Below, in pieces: positions 1-11,470 of a DNA stretch of 64,000 bases. The stretch comes from Ptiloglossa arizonensis (taxonomy: Eukaryota > Arthropoda > Insecta > Hymenoptera > Colletidae). The notes beneath the pieces were generated by a model. The model searched no databases and was not told where the DNA came from. It saw nothing but the letters and a program-made list of their open reading frames with translations. The stretch is taken from the NCBI RefSeq assembly GCF_051014685.1, contig NW_027478385.1:496001-560000 (forward strand). The letters run 5' to 3'. Positions within the stretch are counted from its first letter, which is position 1, and the number at the start of each line of letters is the position of its first letter. The position numbers were made by a program, and so were the translations under genes.

Positions 1-177
1 TGAAGTTAAGGAACGGTTGAGAAACCATCAAAATTTTCTCAAGTCTGATACTCGAAACCACTAACTGGAATGGCCTAGGGGAAAAGTACACACACCATTG
101 TAATCGGGCGAGTTTCTACTTTCAGATGCAACAGGAATTTCGCGAGGTCGTCAATCCGTTCGCGAGATATGGGAGTT
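1..177 (+). repeat. Reference monomer, defines phase
   Basis: First full monomer, used here as the phase reference. Most monomers carry palindromic six-base sites at fixed places: CCTAGG in the middle, CTCGAG about 35 bases before the end and TCGCGA about 20 bases before the end. Loss of one of these marks a subtype. This particular copy belongs to the subtype with CCACTAACTGGAATGG in the middle and CGCGAGGTCG in place of the CTCGAG box. The same CCACTAAC subtype, followed directly by the GCTATAAACG subtype, recurs as a fixed pair near 6.72, 20.70, 25.30, 41.57, 45.12, 47.23, 49.71, 52.73 and 55.39 kb. Confidence 0.9.
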
Positions 178-354
178 TAAAGTTAAAGAATGGTTGAGAA
201 CGCATCAAAATTTTCGCAATTCTGATGCTATAAACGAATAACTGGAATGGCCTAGGGGAAAAGTACACACACCATTGTAATCGGGCGACTTTCTGCTTTC
301 AGATACAACAGGAATTTCTCGAGTTCGTCAATGCGTTCGCGAGATATGGGAGTT
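178..354 (+). repeat. Monomer subtype B (GCTATAAACG)
   Basis: A clearly distinct monomer subtype. GAGAACGCATC replaces GAGAAACCATC, which destroys the hairpin. GCAATTCTGATGCTATAAACG replaces the usual GCAAGTCTGATACTCGAAACC, split here as GCAATTCTGA + TGCTATAAACG. It is normally preceded by a monomer ending GGGAGTTTAAAG rather than GGGAGTTTGAAG. Other copies lie near 6.90, 10.61, 13.80, 15.21, 17.69, 19.11, 20.88, 22.30, 24.06, 25.48, 34.68, 41.76, 43.88, 45.30, 47.42, 49.90, 52.02, 52.91 and 55.56 kb. Two diverged relatives, with GCTAGAAACG and GCCAGAAACG, sit near 58.79 and 62.67 kb. It is scattered through most of the array, so it is an old subtype carried along in larger duplications. Confidence 0.85.
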
Positions 355-493
355 TGAAGTTAAGGAACGTTTGAGAAACCATCAAAATTTTCGCAAGTCT
401 GATACTCGAAACCAATAACTACTATTGCCTAGGGCAAAAATACAAATACCGTTGTAGTCGGGCGACTTTCTGCTTCCAGCTGCAACAGGAATT

Positions 494-521
494 TCTCGAG
501 TTCGTCAATCCGTTCGCGAGA
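494..521. other. 28-bp imperfect dyad (TCTCG..CGAGA), one per monomer
   Basis: Two 11-base arms, TCTCGAGTTCG and CGTTCGCGAGA, flank the six-base spacer TCAATC. Eight of eleven arm positions pair. The arms contain the perfect palindromes CTCGAG and TCGCGA. The element sits in the last 40 bases of nearly every monomer; this copy is an example. Subtype variants with CTCGTG, AATCGAG or CGAATT weaken the left arm, while the right arm is more constant. Dyad symmetry is a known property of many centromeric satellites, but any structural role here is inferred. Confidence 0.7.
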
Positions 522-623
522 TATGGGAGTTTGAATATAAGGAATGGTTTAGAAACCATCAAAATTTTCGCAAGTCTGATACTCGAAACCAATAGCAACT
601 CTTGCCTAGGACAAAAATACACA

Positions 624-640
624 TACCGTTGTAATCGGGC
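624..640 (+). other. CENP-B-box-like 17-mer
   Basis: TACCGTTGTAATCGGGC compared with the mammalian CENP-B box core NTTCGNNNNANNCGGGN matches seven of nine fixed positions: C4, G5, A10 and C13, G14, G15, G16. The two misses are the TT at positions 2 and 3, which read AC. Against the human alpha-satellite box as I remember it, 11 of 17 bases agree. The motif recurs in every monomer with the ACCGTTGTAATCGGG box. Monomers with ACCATTG lose position 5, those with CGGCCGAG or CGGATGAC lose part of the CGGG block, and TAACCTTG monomers lose position 5. Binding by any CENP-B-like protein is unproven, and the resemblance may be chance. Confidence 0.4.
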
Positions 641-897
641 GAGTTTCTGCTTTCAGATGCAACAGGAATTTCTCGAGTTCGTCAATCCGTTCGCGAGATA
701 TGGGAGTTTGAATATAAGGAACGGTTGAGAAACCATCAAAATTTTCGCATGTCTGATACTCGAAACCAATAGCTACTATTGCCTAGGGGAAAAATACACG
801 TACCGTTGTAATCGGGCGAGTTTCTGCTTTCAGATGCAATAGGAATATCTCGAGTTCGCCAATCCGTTCGCGAGATATGGGAGTTTGAAGTTAAGGA

Positions 898-913
898 ATG
901 GTTGAGAAACCAT
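898..913. other. Perfect 6-bp hairpin, one per monomer
   Basis: ATGGTT, a GAGA tetraloop, then AACCAT form a perfect inverted repeat 16 bases long. This copy is representative; the same hairpin is present in the majority of monomers, about 13-28 bases into the monomer. Monomers with GAACGGTTGAG keep only the inner four pairs, monomers with TGACAAACCA change the loop, and subtype B destroys it. Near 14,522 and 18,413 both arms changed (GATTG and CAATC), which forms a shifted 5-bp stem instead; the related copy near 33,984 carries only the left-arm change. Confidence 0.75.
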
Positions 914-1166
914 CAAAATTTTCGCATGTCTGATACTCGAAACCACTAACTGGAATGGCCTAGGGGAAAAGTACACACACCATTGTAATCGGGCGAGTTT
1001 CTACTTTCAGATGCAACAGGAATTTCTCGAGGTCGTCAATCCGTTCGCGAGATATGGGAGTTTGAAGTTAAGGAACGGTTGAGAAACCATCAAAATTTTC
1101 GCATGTCTGATACTCGAAACCAATAACTGGAATGGCCTAGGGGAAAAATACACGTACCGTTGTAAT

Positions 1167-2474
1167 CCGGCGAGTTTCTGCTTTCAGATGCAACAGGAAT
1201 ATCTCGAGTTCGCCAATCCGTTCGCGAGGTATGGGAGTTTGAAGTTAAGGAATGGTTGACAAACCATCAAAACTTTCGCAAGTCTGATACTCGAAACCAA
1301 TAACTACTATTGCCTAGGGCCAAAATACACACACCATTGTAATCGGCCGAGTTTCTGCTTTCAGATGCAACAGGAATTTCTCGAGTTCGTCAATCCGTTC
1401 GCGAGATATGGGAGTTTGAAGTTAAGGAATGGTTGAGATACCATCAAAATTTTCGCAAGTCTGATACTCGAAACCAATAACTACTATTGCCTAGGGCCAA
1501 AATACACACACCATTGTAATCGGCCGAGTTTCTACTCTCAGATGCAACAGGAATATCTCGTGTTCGTCAATCCGTTCGCGAGATATGGGAGTTTGAAGTT
1601 AAGGAATGGTTGAGAAACCATCAAAATTTTCGCAAGTCTGATACTCGAAACCAATAACTGGAATGCCCTAGGGGAAAAGTACACACACCATTGTAATCGG
1701 GCGAGTTTCTGTATTCAGATGCAACAGGAATTTCTCGAGTTCGTCAATCCGTTTGCGAGATATGGGAGTTTGAAGTTAAGGAACGGTTGAGAAACCATCA
1801 AAATTTTCGCATGTCTGATACTCGAAACCAATAGCTACTATTGCCTAGGGCCAAAATACACACACCATTGTAATCGGCCGAGTTTCTACTCTCAGATGCA
1901 ACAGGAATATCTCGTGTTCGTCAATCCGTTCGCGAGATATGGGAGTTTGAAGTTAAGGAATGGTTGAGAAACCATCAAAATTTTCGCAAGTCTGATACTC
2001 GAAACCAATAACTGGAATGCCCTAGGGGAAAAGTACACACACCATTGTAATCGGGCGAGTTTCTGTATTCAGATGCAACAGGAATTTCTCGAGTTCGTCA
2101 ATCCGTTTGCGAGATATGGGAGTTTGAAGTTAAGGAACGGTTGAGAAACCATCAAAATTTTCGCATGTCTGATACTCGAAACCAATAGCTACTATTGCCT
2201 AGGACAAAAATACACATACCGTTGTAATCGGGCGAGTTTCTGCTTTCAGATGCAACAGGAATTTCTCGAGTTCGTCAATCCGTTCGCGAGATATGGGAGT
2301 TTGAAGTTAAGGAATGGTTGAGAAACCATCAAAATTTTCGAAAGTCTGATACTCGAAACCAATAACTACTATGGCTTAGGGCAAAAATACACATACCGTT
2401 GTAATCGGGCGAGGTTCTGCTTTCAGATGCAATAGGAAATTCTCGAATTCGTCAATCCGTTCGCGAGATATGGG
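1167..2474 (+). repeat. Dispersed repeat block, copy 1 (pairs with 7182-8135)
   Basis: From the unusual TAATCCGG box onward this block matches 7182-8135 base for base over long stretches. The order of monomer types is the same: CCAAAATACAC, CCAAAATACAC, GGAATGCCC, then GCTACTATTGCCTAGGAC, then GGCTTAGGGC, then CAATAGGAAATTCTCGAATT. The offset is 6015 bp at the start and 5661 bp at the end. The difference, 354 bp, is exactly the extra dimer found in this copy. The two copies are separated by unrelated arrangements of monomers, so this is not a simple tandem duplication. Confidence 0.8.
1480..2195 (+). repeat. Tandem duplication of a 354-bp dimer
   Basis: Two adjacent copies of a two-monomer unit. 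One monomer has CCAAAATACAC with CGGCCGAG and CTCGTGTTCG; the other has GGAATGCCC with GTATTCAGATG. The CGGCCGAG box recurs at 1521 and 1875, exactly 354 bp apart. The related block at 7182-8135 has only one copy, so the dimer was either gained here or lost there. Confidence 0.85.
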
Positions 2475-3184
2475 AGTGTGAAGTTAAGGAATGGTTGAGA
2501 AACCATCAAAATTTTCGCAAATCTGATACTTGAATCCAATAACTACTATGGCCTAGGGCAAAAATACACATACCGTTGTAATCGGGCGAGTTTCTGCTTT
2601 CAGATGCAACAGGAATTTCTCGAGTTCGTCAATCCGTTCGCGAGATATGGGAGTTTGAATATAAGGAATGGTTTAGAAACCATAAAAATTTTCGCAAGTC
2701 TAATACTCGAGACCTATAACTAGCATGGCCTAGGGCAAAAACACATACCGTTTTAGTCGGATGACTTTCTGCTTTCAGATCCAACAGGAATTTCTCGTGT
2801 TTGTCAATCCGTTCGCGATATATGGGGGTTTGAAGTTAAGGAATGGTTGAGAAACCATCAAAATTTTCGCAAGTCTGATACGCGAAACCAATAACTACTA
2901 TTGCCTAGGGCCAAAATACACACACCATTGTAATCGGCCGAGTTTCTACTCTCAGATGCAACAGGAATATCTCGTGTTCGTCAATCCGTTCGCGAGATAT
3001 GGGAGTTTGAAGTTAAGGAATGGTTGAGAAACCATCAAAATTTTCGCAAGTCTGATACTCGAAACCAATAGCAACTATTGCCTAGGACAAAAATAAACAT
3101 ACCGTTGTAATCGGGCGAGTTTCTGCTTTCAGATGCAACAGGAATTTCTCGAGTTCGTCAATCCGTTCGCGAGATATGGGGGTT

Positions 3185-3361
3185 TGAAGTTACGGAATGT
3201 TTGAGAAACCATCAAAATTTTCGCTGGTCTGATACTCGAGACCTATAACTAGCATGGCCTAGGGCAAAAACACACATACCGTTTTAGTCGGATGACTTTC
3301 TGCTTTCAGATCCAACAGGAATTTCTCGTGTTTGTCAATCCGTTCGCGATATATGGGGGTT
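3185..3361 (+). repeat. Monomer subtype C (CTAGCATGG / GTCGGATGAC)
   Basis: Example of a second distinct subtype. Diagnostic changes are CTCGAGACCTATAACTAGCA in the middle, TTTTAGTCGGATGAC in place of TTGTAATCGGGCGAG, CAGATCCAACAGG for CAGATGCAACAGG, and CGTGTTTGTC, which removes the CTCGAG site. Copies lie near 2.70, 3.24, 4.12, 5.89, 8.70, 9.78, 11.03, 12.07, 13.14, 14.21, 16.86, 18.10, 31.19, 32.79, 33.31 and 36.14 kb. I saw none between about 18.3 and 31.1 kb or after 36.3 kb, so this subtype marks two related domains. Copies near 2.73, 8.75 and 12.11 kb lack one AC in the CACACA run and are 2 bp shorter. Confidence 0.85.
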
Positions 3362-5130
3362 TGAAGTTAAGGAATGGTTGAGAAACCATCAAAATTTTCG
3401 CAAGTCTGATACTCGAAACTAATAACTACTATTGCCTAGGGGAAGAGTACACACACCATTGTAATCGGGCGAGTTTCTACTTTCAGATGCAACAGGAATT
3501 AATCGAGTTCGTCATTCTGTTCGCGAGATATGGGAGTTTGAATTTATGGAATGGTTGAGAAACCATCACAATTTTCGCAAGTCTGATACTCGAAACCAAT
3601 AACTGGAATGGCCTAGGGCAAAAATACACATAACCTTGTAATCGGGCGAGTTTCTGCTTTCAGATGCAACAGGAATTTCTCGAGGTCGTCAATCCGTTCG
3701 CGAGATATGGGAGTTTGAAGTTAAGGAACGGTTGAGAAACCATCAAAATTTTCGCAAGTCTGATACTCGAAACCAATAGCTACTATTGCCTAGGGCAAAA
3801 ATACACATACCGTTGTAATCGGGCGAGTTTCTGCTTTCAGATGCAACAGGAATTTCCCGAGTTCGTCAATCCGTTCGCGAGATATGGGAGTTTGAAGTTA
3901 AGGAATGGTTGAGATACCATCAAAATTTTCGCAAGTCTGATACTCGAAACCAATAACTACTATTGCCTAGGGCAAAAATACAAATACGGTTGTAGTCGGG
4001 CGACTTTCTGCTTCCAGCTGCAACAGGAATTTCTCGAGTTCGTCAATCCGTTCGCGAGATATGGGAGTTTGAAGTTACGGAATGTTTGAGAAGCCATCAA
4101 AATTTTCGCTGGTCTGATACTCGAGACCTATAACTAGCATGGCCTAGGGCAAAACACACATACCGTTTTAGTCGGATGACTTTCTGCTTTCAGATCCAAC
4201 AGGAATTTCTCGTGTTTGTCAATCCGGTCGCGATATATGGGGGTTTGAAGTTAAGGAATGGTTGAGAAACCATCAAAATTTTCGCAAGTCTGATACTCGA
4301 AACCAATAACTGGAATGGCCTAGGGGAAAAATACACGTACCGTTGTAATCGGGCGAGTTTCTGCTTTCAGATGCAACAGGAATATCTCGAGTTCGCCAAT
4401 CCGTTCGCGAGGTATGGGAGTTTGAAGTTAAGGAATGGTTGACAAACCATCAAAACTTTCGCAAGTCTGATACTCGAAACCAATAACTACTATTGCCTAG
4501 GGCCAAAATACACAAACCATTGTAATCGGCCGAGTTTCTACTCTCAGATGCAACAGGAATATCTCGTGTTCGTCAATCCGTTCGCGAGATATGGGAGTTT
4601 GAAGTTAAGGAATGGTTGAGAAACCATCAAAATTTTCGCAAGTCTGATACTCGAAACCAATAACTACTATTGCCTAGGGCAAAAATACACCTACCGTTGT
4701 AATCGGATGACTTTCTGCTTTCAGATCCATCAGGAATTTCTCGTGATTGTCAATCCGTTCGCGAGATATGGGGGTTTGAAGTTAAGGAATGGTTGAGAAA
4801 CCATCAAAATTTTCGCAAGTCTGATACTCGAAACCAATAACTGGAATGCCCTAGGGGAAAAGTACACACACCATTGTAATCGGGCGAGTTTCAGTATTCA
4901 GACGCAACAGGAATTTCTCGAGTTCGTCAATCCGTTCGCGAGATATGGGAGTTTGAAGTTAAGGAACGGTTGAGAAACCATCAAAATTTTCGCATGTCTG
5001 ATACTCGAAACCAATAGCTACTATTGCCTACGGCAAAAATACACATACCGTTGTAATCGGGCGAGTTTCTGCTTTCAGATGCAACAGGAATTTCTCGAGT
5101 TCGTCAATCCGTTCGCAAGATATGGGAGTT

Positions 5131-5484
5131 TGAAGTTAAGGAATGGTTGAGAAACCATCAAAATTTTCGCAAGTCTGATACTCGAAACCAATAACTACTA
5201 TTGCCGAGGGGAAAAGTACACACACCATTGTAATCGGGCGAGTTTCTACTTTCAGATGCAACAGGAATTAATCGAGTTCGTCATTCTGTTCGCGAGATAT
5301 GGGAGTTTGAAGTTAAGGAATGGTTGAGAAACCATCAAAATTTTCGCAAGTCTGATACTCGAAACCAATAACTACTATTGCCTAGGGGAAAAGTACACAC
5401 ACCATTGTAATCGGGCGAGTTTCTACTTTCAGATGCAACAGGAATTAATCGAGTTCGTCATTCTGTTCGCGAGATATGGGAGTT
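5131..5484 (+). repeat. Two adjacent monomers differing by one base
   Basis: Monomers 5131-5307 and 5308-5484 read identically apart from GCCGAGGGG versus GCCTAGGGG. Both carry the GAATTAATCGAG and CATTCTGTTCGC variants. Neighbouring monomers elsewhere in the array usually differ at many sites, so this is a recent single-monomer duplication. Confidence 0.8.
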
Positions 5485-7181
5485 TGAATTTAAGGAATGG
5501 TTGAGAAACCATCACAATTTTCGCAAGTCTGATACTCGAAACCAATAACTGGAATGGCCTAGGGCAAAAATACACATAACCTTGTAATCGGGCGAGTTTC
5601 TGCTTTCAGATGCAATAGGAAATTCTCGAGTTCTTCAATCCGTTCGCGAGATATGGGAGTTTGAAGTTAAGGAACGGTTGAGAAACCATCAAAATTTTCG
5701 CAAGTCTGATACTCGAAACCAATAGCTACTATTGCATAGGGCAAAAATACACATACCGTTGTAATCGGGCGAGTTTCTGCTTTCAGATGCAACAGGAATT
5801 TCTCGAGTTCGTCAATCCGTTCGCGAGATATGGGAGTTTGAAGTTACGGAATGTTTGAGAAACCATCAAAATTTTCGCTGGTCTGATACTCGAGACCTAT
5901 AACTAGCATGGCCTAGGGCAAAAACACACATACCGTTTTAGTCGGATGACTTTCTGCTTTCAGATCCAACAGGAATTTCTCGTGTTTGTCAATCCGTTCG
6001 CGATATATGGGGGTTTGAAGTTAAGGAATGGTTGAGAAACCATGAAAATTTTCGCATGTCTGATACTCGAAACCAATAACTACTATTGCCTAGGGCAAAA
6101 ATACAAATACCGCTGTAATCGGGCGACCTTCTGCTTCCAGATGCAACAGGAATTTCTCGAGTTCGTCAATCCGTTCGCGAGATATGGGAGTTTGAAGTTA
6201 AGGAATGGTTGAGAAACCATCAAAATTTTCGCAAGTCTGATACTCGAAACCAATAACTACTATTGCCTAGGGGAAAAGTACACACACCATTGTAATCGGG
6301 CGAGTTTCTACTTTCAGATGCAACAGGAATTAATCGAGTTCGTCATTCTGTTCGAGAGATATGGGAGTTTGAATTTAAGGAATGGTTGAGAAACCATCAC
6401 AATTTTCGCAAGTCTGATACTCGAAACCAATAACTGGAATGGCCTAGGGCAAAAATACACATAACCTTGTAATCGGGCGAGTTTCTGCTTTCAGATGCAA
6501 TAGGAAATTCTCGAGTTCGTCAATCCGTTCGCGAGATATGGGAGTTTGAAGTTAAGGAATGGTTGAGAACGCATCAAAATTTTCTCAAGTCTGATACTCG
6601 AAACCAATAACTGGAACGGCCTAGGGGAAAAGTACCGACACCATTGTAATCGGGCGAGTTTCTACTTTCAGATGCAACAGGAATTTCTCGAGGTCGTCAA
6701 TCCGTTCGCGAGATATGGGAGTTTGAAGTTAAGGAACGGTTGAGAACGCATCAAAATTTTCTCAAGTCTGATACTCGAAACCACTAACTGGAATGGCCTC
6801 GGGGAAAAGTACACACACCATTGTAATCGGGGGAGTTTCTACTTTCAGATGCAACAGGAATTTCTTGTGGTCGTCAATCCGTTCGCGAGATATGGGAGTT
6901 TAAAGTTAAGGAATGGTTGAGAACGCATCAAAATTTTCGCAATTCTGAAGCTATAAACGAATAACTGGAATGGCCTAGGGGAAAAGTACACACACCATTG
7001 TAATCGGGCGAGTTTCTACTTTCAGATGCAACAGGAATTTCTCGAGTTCGTCAATCCGTTCGCGAGATATGGGAGTTTGAAGTTAAGGAATGGTTGAGAA
7101 ACCATCAAAATTTTCGCAAGTCTGATACTCGAAACCAATAACTGGAATGCCCTAGGGGAAAAGTACACACACCATTGTAAT

Positions 7182-8135
7182 CCGGCGAGTTTCTGCTTTC
7201 AGATGCAACAGGAATATCTCGAGTTCGCCAATCCGTTCGCGAGGTATGGGAGTTTGAAGTTAAGGAATGGTTGACAAACCATCAAAACTTTCGCAAGTCT
7301 GATACTCGAAACCAATAACTACTATTGCCTAGGGCCAAAATACACACACCATTGTAATCGGCCGAGTTTCTGCTTTCAGATGCAACAGGAATTTCTCGAG
7401 TTCGTCAATCCGTTCGCGAGATATGGGAGTTTGAAGTTAAGGAATGGTTGAGATACCATCAAAATTTTCGCAAGTCTGATACTCGAAACCAATAACTACT
7501 ATTGCCTAGGGCCAAAATACACACACCATTGTAATCGGCCGAGTTTCTACTCTCAGATGCAACAGGAATATCTCGTGTTCGTCAATCCGTTCGCGAGATA
7601 TGGGAGTTTGAAGTTAAGGAATGGTTGAGAAACCATCAAAATTTTCGCAAGTCTGATACTCGAAACCAATAACTGGAATGCCCTAGGGGAAAAGTACACA
7701 CACCATTGTAATCGGGCGAGTTTCTGTATTCAGATGCAACAGGAATTTCTCGAGTTCGTCAATCCGTTTGCGAGATATGGGAGTTTGAAGTTAAGGAACG
7801 GTTGAGAAACCATCAAAATTTTCGCATGTCTGATACTCGAAACCAATAGCTACTATTGCCTAGGACAAAAATACACATACCGTTGTAATCGGGCGAGTTT
7901 CTGCTTTCAGATGCAACAGGAATTTCTCGAGTTCGTCAATCCGTTCGCGAGATATGGGAGTTTGAAGTTAAGGAATGGTTGAGAAACCATCAAAATTTTC
8001 GAAAGTCTGATACTCGAAACCAATAACTACTATGGCTTAGGGCAAAAATACACATACCGTTGTAATCGGGCGAGGTTCTGCTTTCAGATGCAATAGGAAA
8101 TTCTCGAATTCGTCAATCCGTTCGCGAGATATGGG
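7182..8135 (+). repeat. Dispersed repeat block, copy 2 (pairs with 1167-2474)
   Basis: Second copy of the block starting with the TAATCCGG box. It lacks the extra 354-bp dimer of the first copy and ends, like it, after CAATAGGAAATTCTCGAATT, at the monomer boundary where GGGAGTTTG here faces GGGAGTGTG there. Confidence 0.8.
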
Positions 8136-11100
8136 AGTTTGAAGTTAAGGAATGGTTGAGAAACCATCAAAATTTTCGCAAGTCTGATACTCGAAACCAA
8201 TAACTACTATTGCCGCGGGGAAAAGTACACACACCATTGTAATCGCGCGAGTTTCTACTTTCAGATGCAACAGGAATTAATCGAGTTCGTCATTCTGTTC
8301 GCGAGATATGGGACTTTGAAGTTAAGGAATGGTTGAGAAACCATCAAAATTTTCGCAAGACTGATACTCGAAACCAATAACTACTATTGCCTAGGGCAAA
8401 AATACAAATACCGCTGTAATCGGGCGAGTTTCTGCTTTCAGATGCAACAGGAATTTCTCGAGTTCGTCAATCCGTTCGCGAGATATGGGAGTTTGAAGTT
8501 AAGGAACGGTTGAGAAACCATCAAAATTTTCGCAAGTCTGATACTCGAAACCAATAGCTACTATTGCCTAGGGCAAAAATACACATACCGTTGTAATCGG
8601 GCGGGTTTCTGCTTTCAGATGCAACTGGAATTTCTCGAGTTCGTCAATCCGTTCGCGAGATATGGGAGTTTGAATATAAGGAATGGTTTTGAAACCATAA
8701 AAATTTTCGCAAGTCTAATACTCGAGACCTATAACTAGCATGGCCTAGGGCAAAAACACATACCGTTTTAGTCGGATGACTTTCTGCTTTCAGATCCAAC
8801 AGGAATTTCTCGTGTTTGTCAATCCGTTCGCGATATATGGGGGTTTGAAGTTAAGGAATGGTTGAGAAACCATCAAAATTTTCGCAAGTCTGATACTCGA
8901 AACCAATAACTACTATTGCCTAGGGCCAAAATACACACACCATTGTAATCGGCCGAGTTTCTACTCTCAGATGCAACAGGAATATCTCGTGTTCGTCAAT
9001 CCGTTCGCGAGATATGGGAGTTTGAAGTTAAGGAATGGTTGAGAAACCATCAAAATTTTCGCAAGTCTGATACTCGAAACCAATAGCAACTATTGCCTAG
9101 GACAAAAATAAACATACCGTTCTAATCGGGCGAGTTTCTACTTTCAGATGCAACAGGAATTTCTCGAGTTCGTCAATCCGTTCGCGAGATATGGGAGTTT
9201 GAAGTTAAGGAATGGTTGAGAAACCATCAAAATTTTCGCAAGTCTGATACTCGAAACCAATAACTACTATTGCCTAGGGCAAAAATACAAATACCGCTGT
9301 AATCGGGCGAGTTTCTGCTTTCAGATGCAACAGGAATTTCTCGAGTTCGTCAATCCGTTCGCGAGATATGGGAGTTTGAAGTTAAGGAACGGTTGAGAAA
9401 CCATCAAAATTTTCGCAAGTCTGATACTCGAAACCAATAGCTACTATTGCCTAGGGCAAAAATACACATACCGTTGTAATCGGGCGAGTTTCTGCTTTCA
9501 GATGCAACAGGAATTTCTCGAGTTCGTCAATCCGTTCGCGAGATATGGGAGTTTGAAGTTAAGGAATGGTTGAGAAACCATCAAAATTTTCGCAAGTCTG
9601 ATACTCGAAACCAATAGCAACTATTGCCTAGGACAAAAATACACATACCGTTGTAATCGGGCGAGTTTCTGCTTTCCGATGCAACAGGAATTTCTCGAGT
9701 TCGTCAATCCGTTCGCGAGATATGGGGGTTTGAAGTTACGGAATGATTGACAAACCATCAAAATTTTCGCTGGTCTGATACTCGAGACCTATAACTAGCA
9801 TGGCCTAGGGCAAAAACACACATACCGTTTTAGTCGGATGACTTTCTGCTTTCAGATCCAACAGGAATTTCTCGTGTTTGTCAATCCGTTCGCGATATAT
9901 GGGGGTTTGAATTTAAGGAATGGTTGAGAAACCATCAAAATTTTCGCAAGTCTGATACTCGAAACCAATAACTACTATTGCCTAGGGCCAAAATACACAC
10001 ACCATTGTAATCGGCCGAGTTTCTACTCTCAGATGCAACAGGAATATCTCGTGTTCGTCAATCCGTTCGCGAGATATGGGAGTTTGAAGTTAAGTAATGG
10101 TTGAGAAACCATCAAAATTTTCGCATGTCTGATACTCGAAACAAATAGCTACTATTGCCTAGGGCAAAAATACACATACCGTTGTAATCGGGCGAGTTTC
10201 TGCTTTCAGATGCAACAGGAATTTCTCGAGTTCGTCAATCCGTTCGCGAGATATGGGAGTTTGAAGTTAAGGAATGGTTGAGAAACCATCAAAATTTTCG
10301 CAAGTCTGATACTCGAAACCAATAACTACTATTGCCTAGGGGAAGAGTACACACACCATTGTAATCGGGCGAGTTTCTACTTTCAGATGCAACAGGAATT
10401 AATCGAGTTCGTCATTCTGTTCGCGAGATATGGGAGTTTGAATTTAAGGAATGGTTGAGGAACCATCACAATTTTCGCAAGTCTGATACTCGAAACCAAT
10501 AACTGGAATGGCCTAGGGCAAAAATACACATAACCTTGTAATCGGGCGAGTTTCTGCTTTCAGATGCAACAGGAATTTCTCGAGGTCGTCAATCCGTTCG
10601 CGAGATATGGGAGTTTAAAGTTAAGGAATGGTTGAGAACGCGTCAAAATTTTCGCAATTCTGATGCTATAAACGAATAACTGGAATGGCCTAGGGGAAAA
10701 GTACACACACCATTGTAATCGGGCGAGTTTCTACTTTCAGATGCAACAGGAATTTCTCGAGTTCGTCAATCCGTTCGCGAGATATGGGAGTTTGAAGTTA
10801 AGGAATGGTTGAGAAACCATCAAAATTTTTGCAATTCTGATACTCGAAACCAATAGCTACTATTGCCTAGGGCAAAAATACACATACCGTTGTAATCGGG
10901 CGAGTTTCTGCTTTCAGATGCAACAGGAATTTCTCGAGTTCGTCAATCCGTTCGCGAGATATGGGAGTTTGAAGTTACGGAATGTTTGAGAAACCATCAA
11001 AATTTTCGCTGGTCTGATACTCGAGACCTACAACTAGCATGGCCTAGGGCAAAAACACACATACCGTTTTAGTCGGATGACTTTCTGCTTTCATATCCAA

Positions 11101-11470
11101 CAGGAATTTCTCGTGTTTGTCAATCCGTTCGCGATATATGGGGGTTTGAAGTTAAGGAATGGTTGAGAAACCATCAAAATTTTCGCAAGTCTGATACTCG
11201 AAACCAATAGCTACTATTGCCTAGGGCAAAAATACACATACCGTTGTAATCGGGCGAGTTTCTGCTTTCAGATGCAACAGGAATTTCTCGAGTTCGTCAA
11301 TCCGTTCGCGAGATATGGGAGTTTGAAGTTAAGGAACGGTTGAGAAACCATCAAAATTTTCGCAAGTCTGATACTCGAAACCAATAGCTACTATTGCCTA
11401 GGGCAAAAATACACATACCGTTGTAATCGGGCGAGTTTCTGCTTTCAGATGCAACAGGAATTTCTCGAGT
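8110..11470 (+). repeat. 19-monomer tandem block, copy 1 (3361 bp)
   Basis: The block opens with the rare CCGCGG-bearing monomer (TGCCGCGGGG at 8211), which returns at 11,572, a spacing of 3361 bp or 19 monomers less 2 bp. Homology to the next copy holds to about 11,207. The remaining 260 bp to 11,470 are not matched at the end of copy 2. It contains an extra monomer near 10.09-10.27 kb (GTAATGG with AACAAATAGC) that copy 2 lacks. Confidence 0.8.

Noticed and set aside
531..728. 65-codon plus-strand open frame, with a similar one at 63,154-63,354
   Set aside because: Satellite sequence in another frame; most monomers have stops at this place.
8211..8220. CCGCGG-bearing monomer as the site of an insertion
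   Set aside because: The flanks stay in phase with the 177-bp repeat; it is a point-change variant of CCTAGG.
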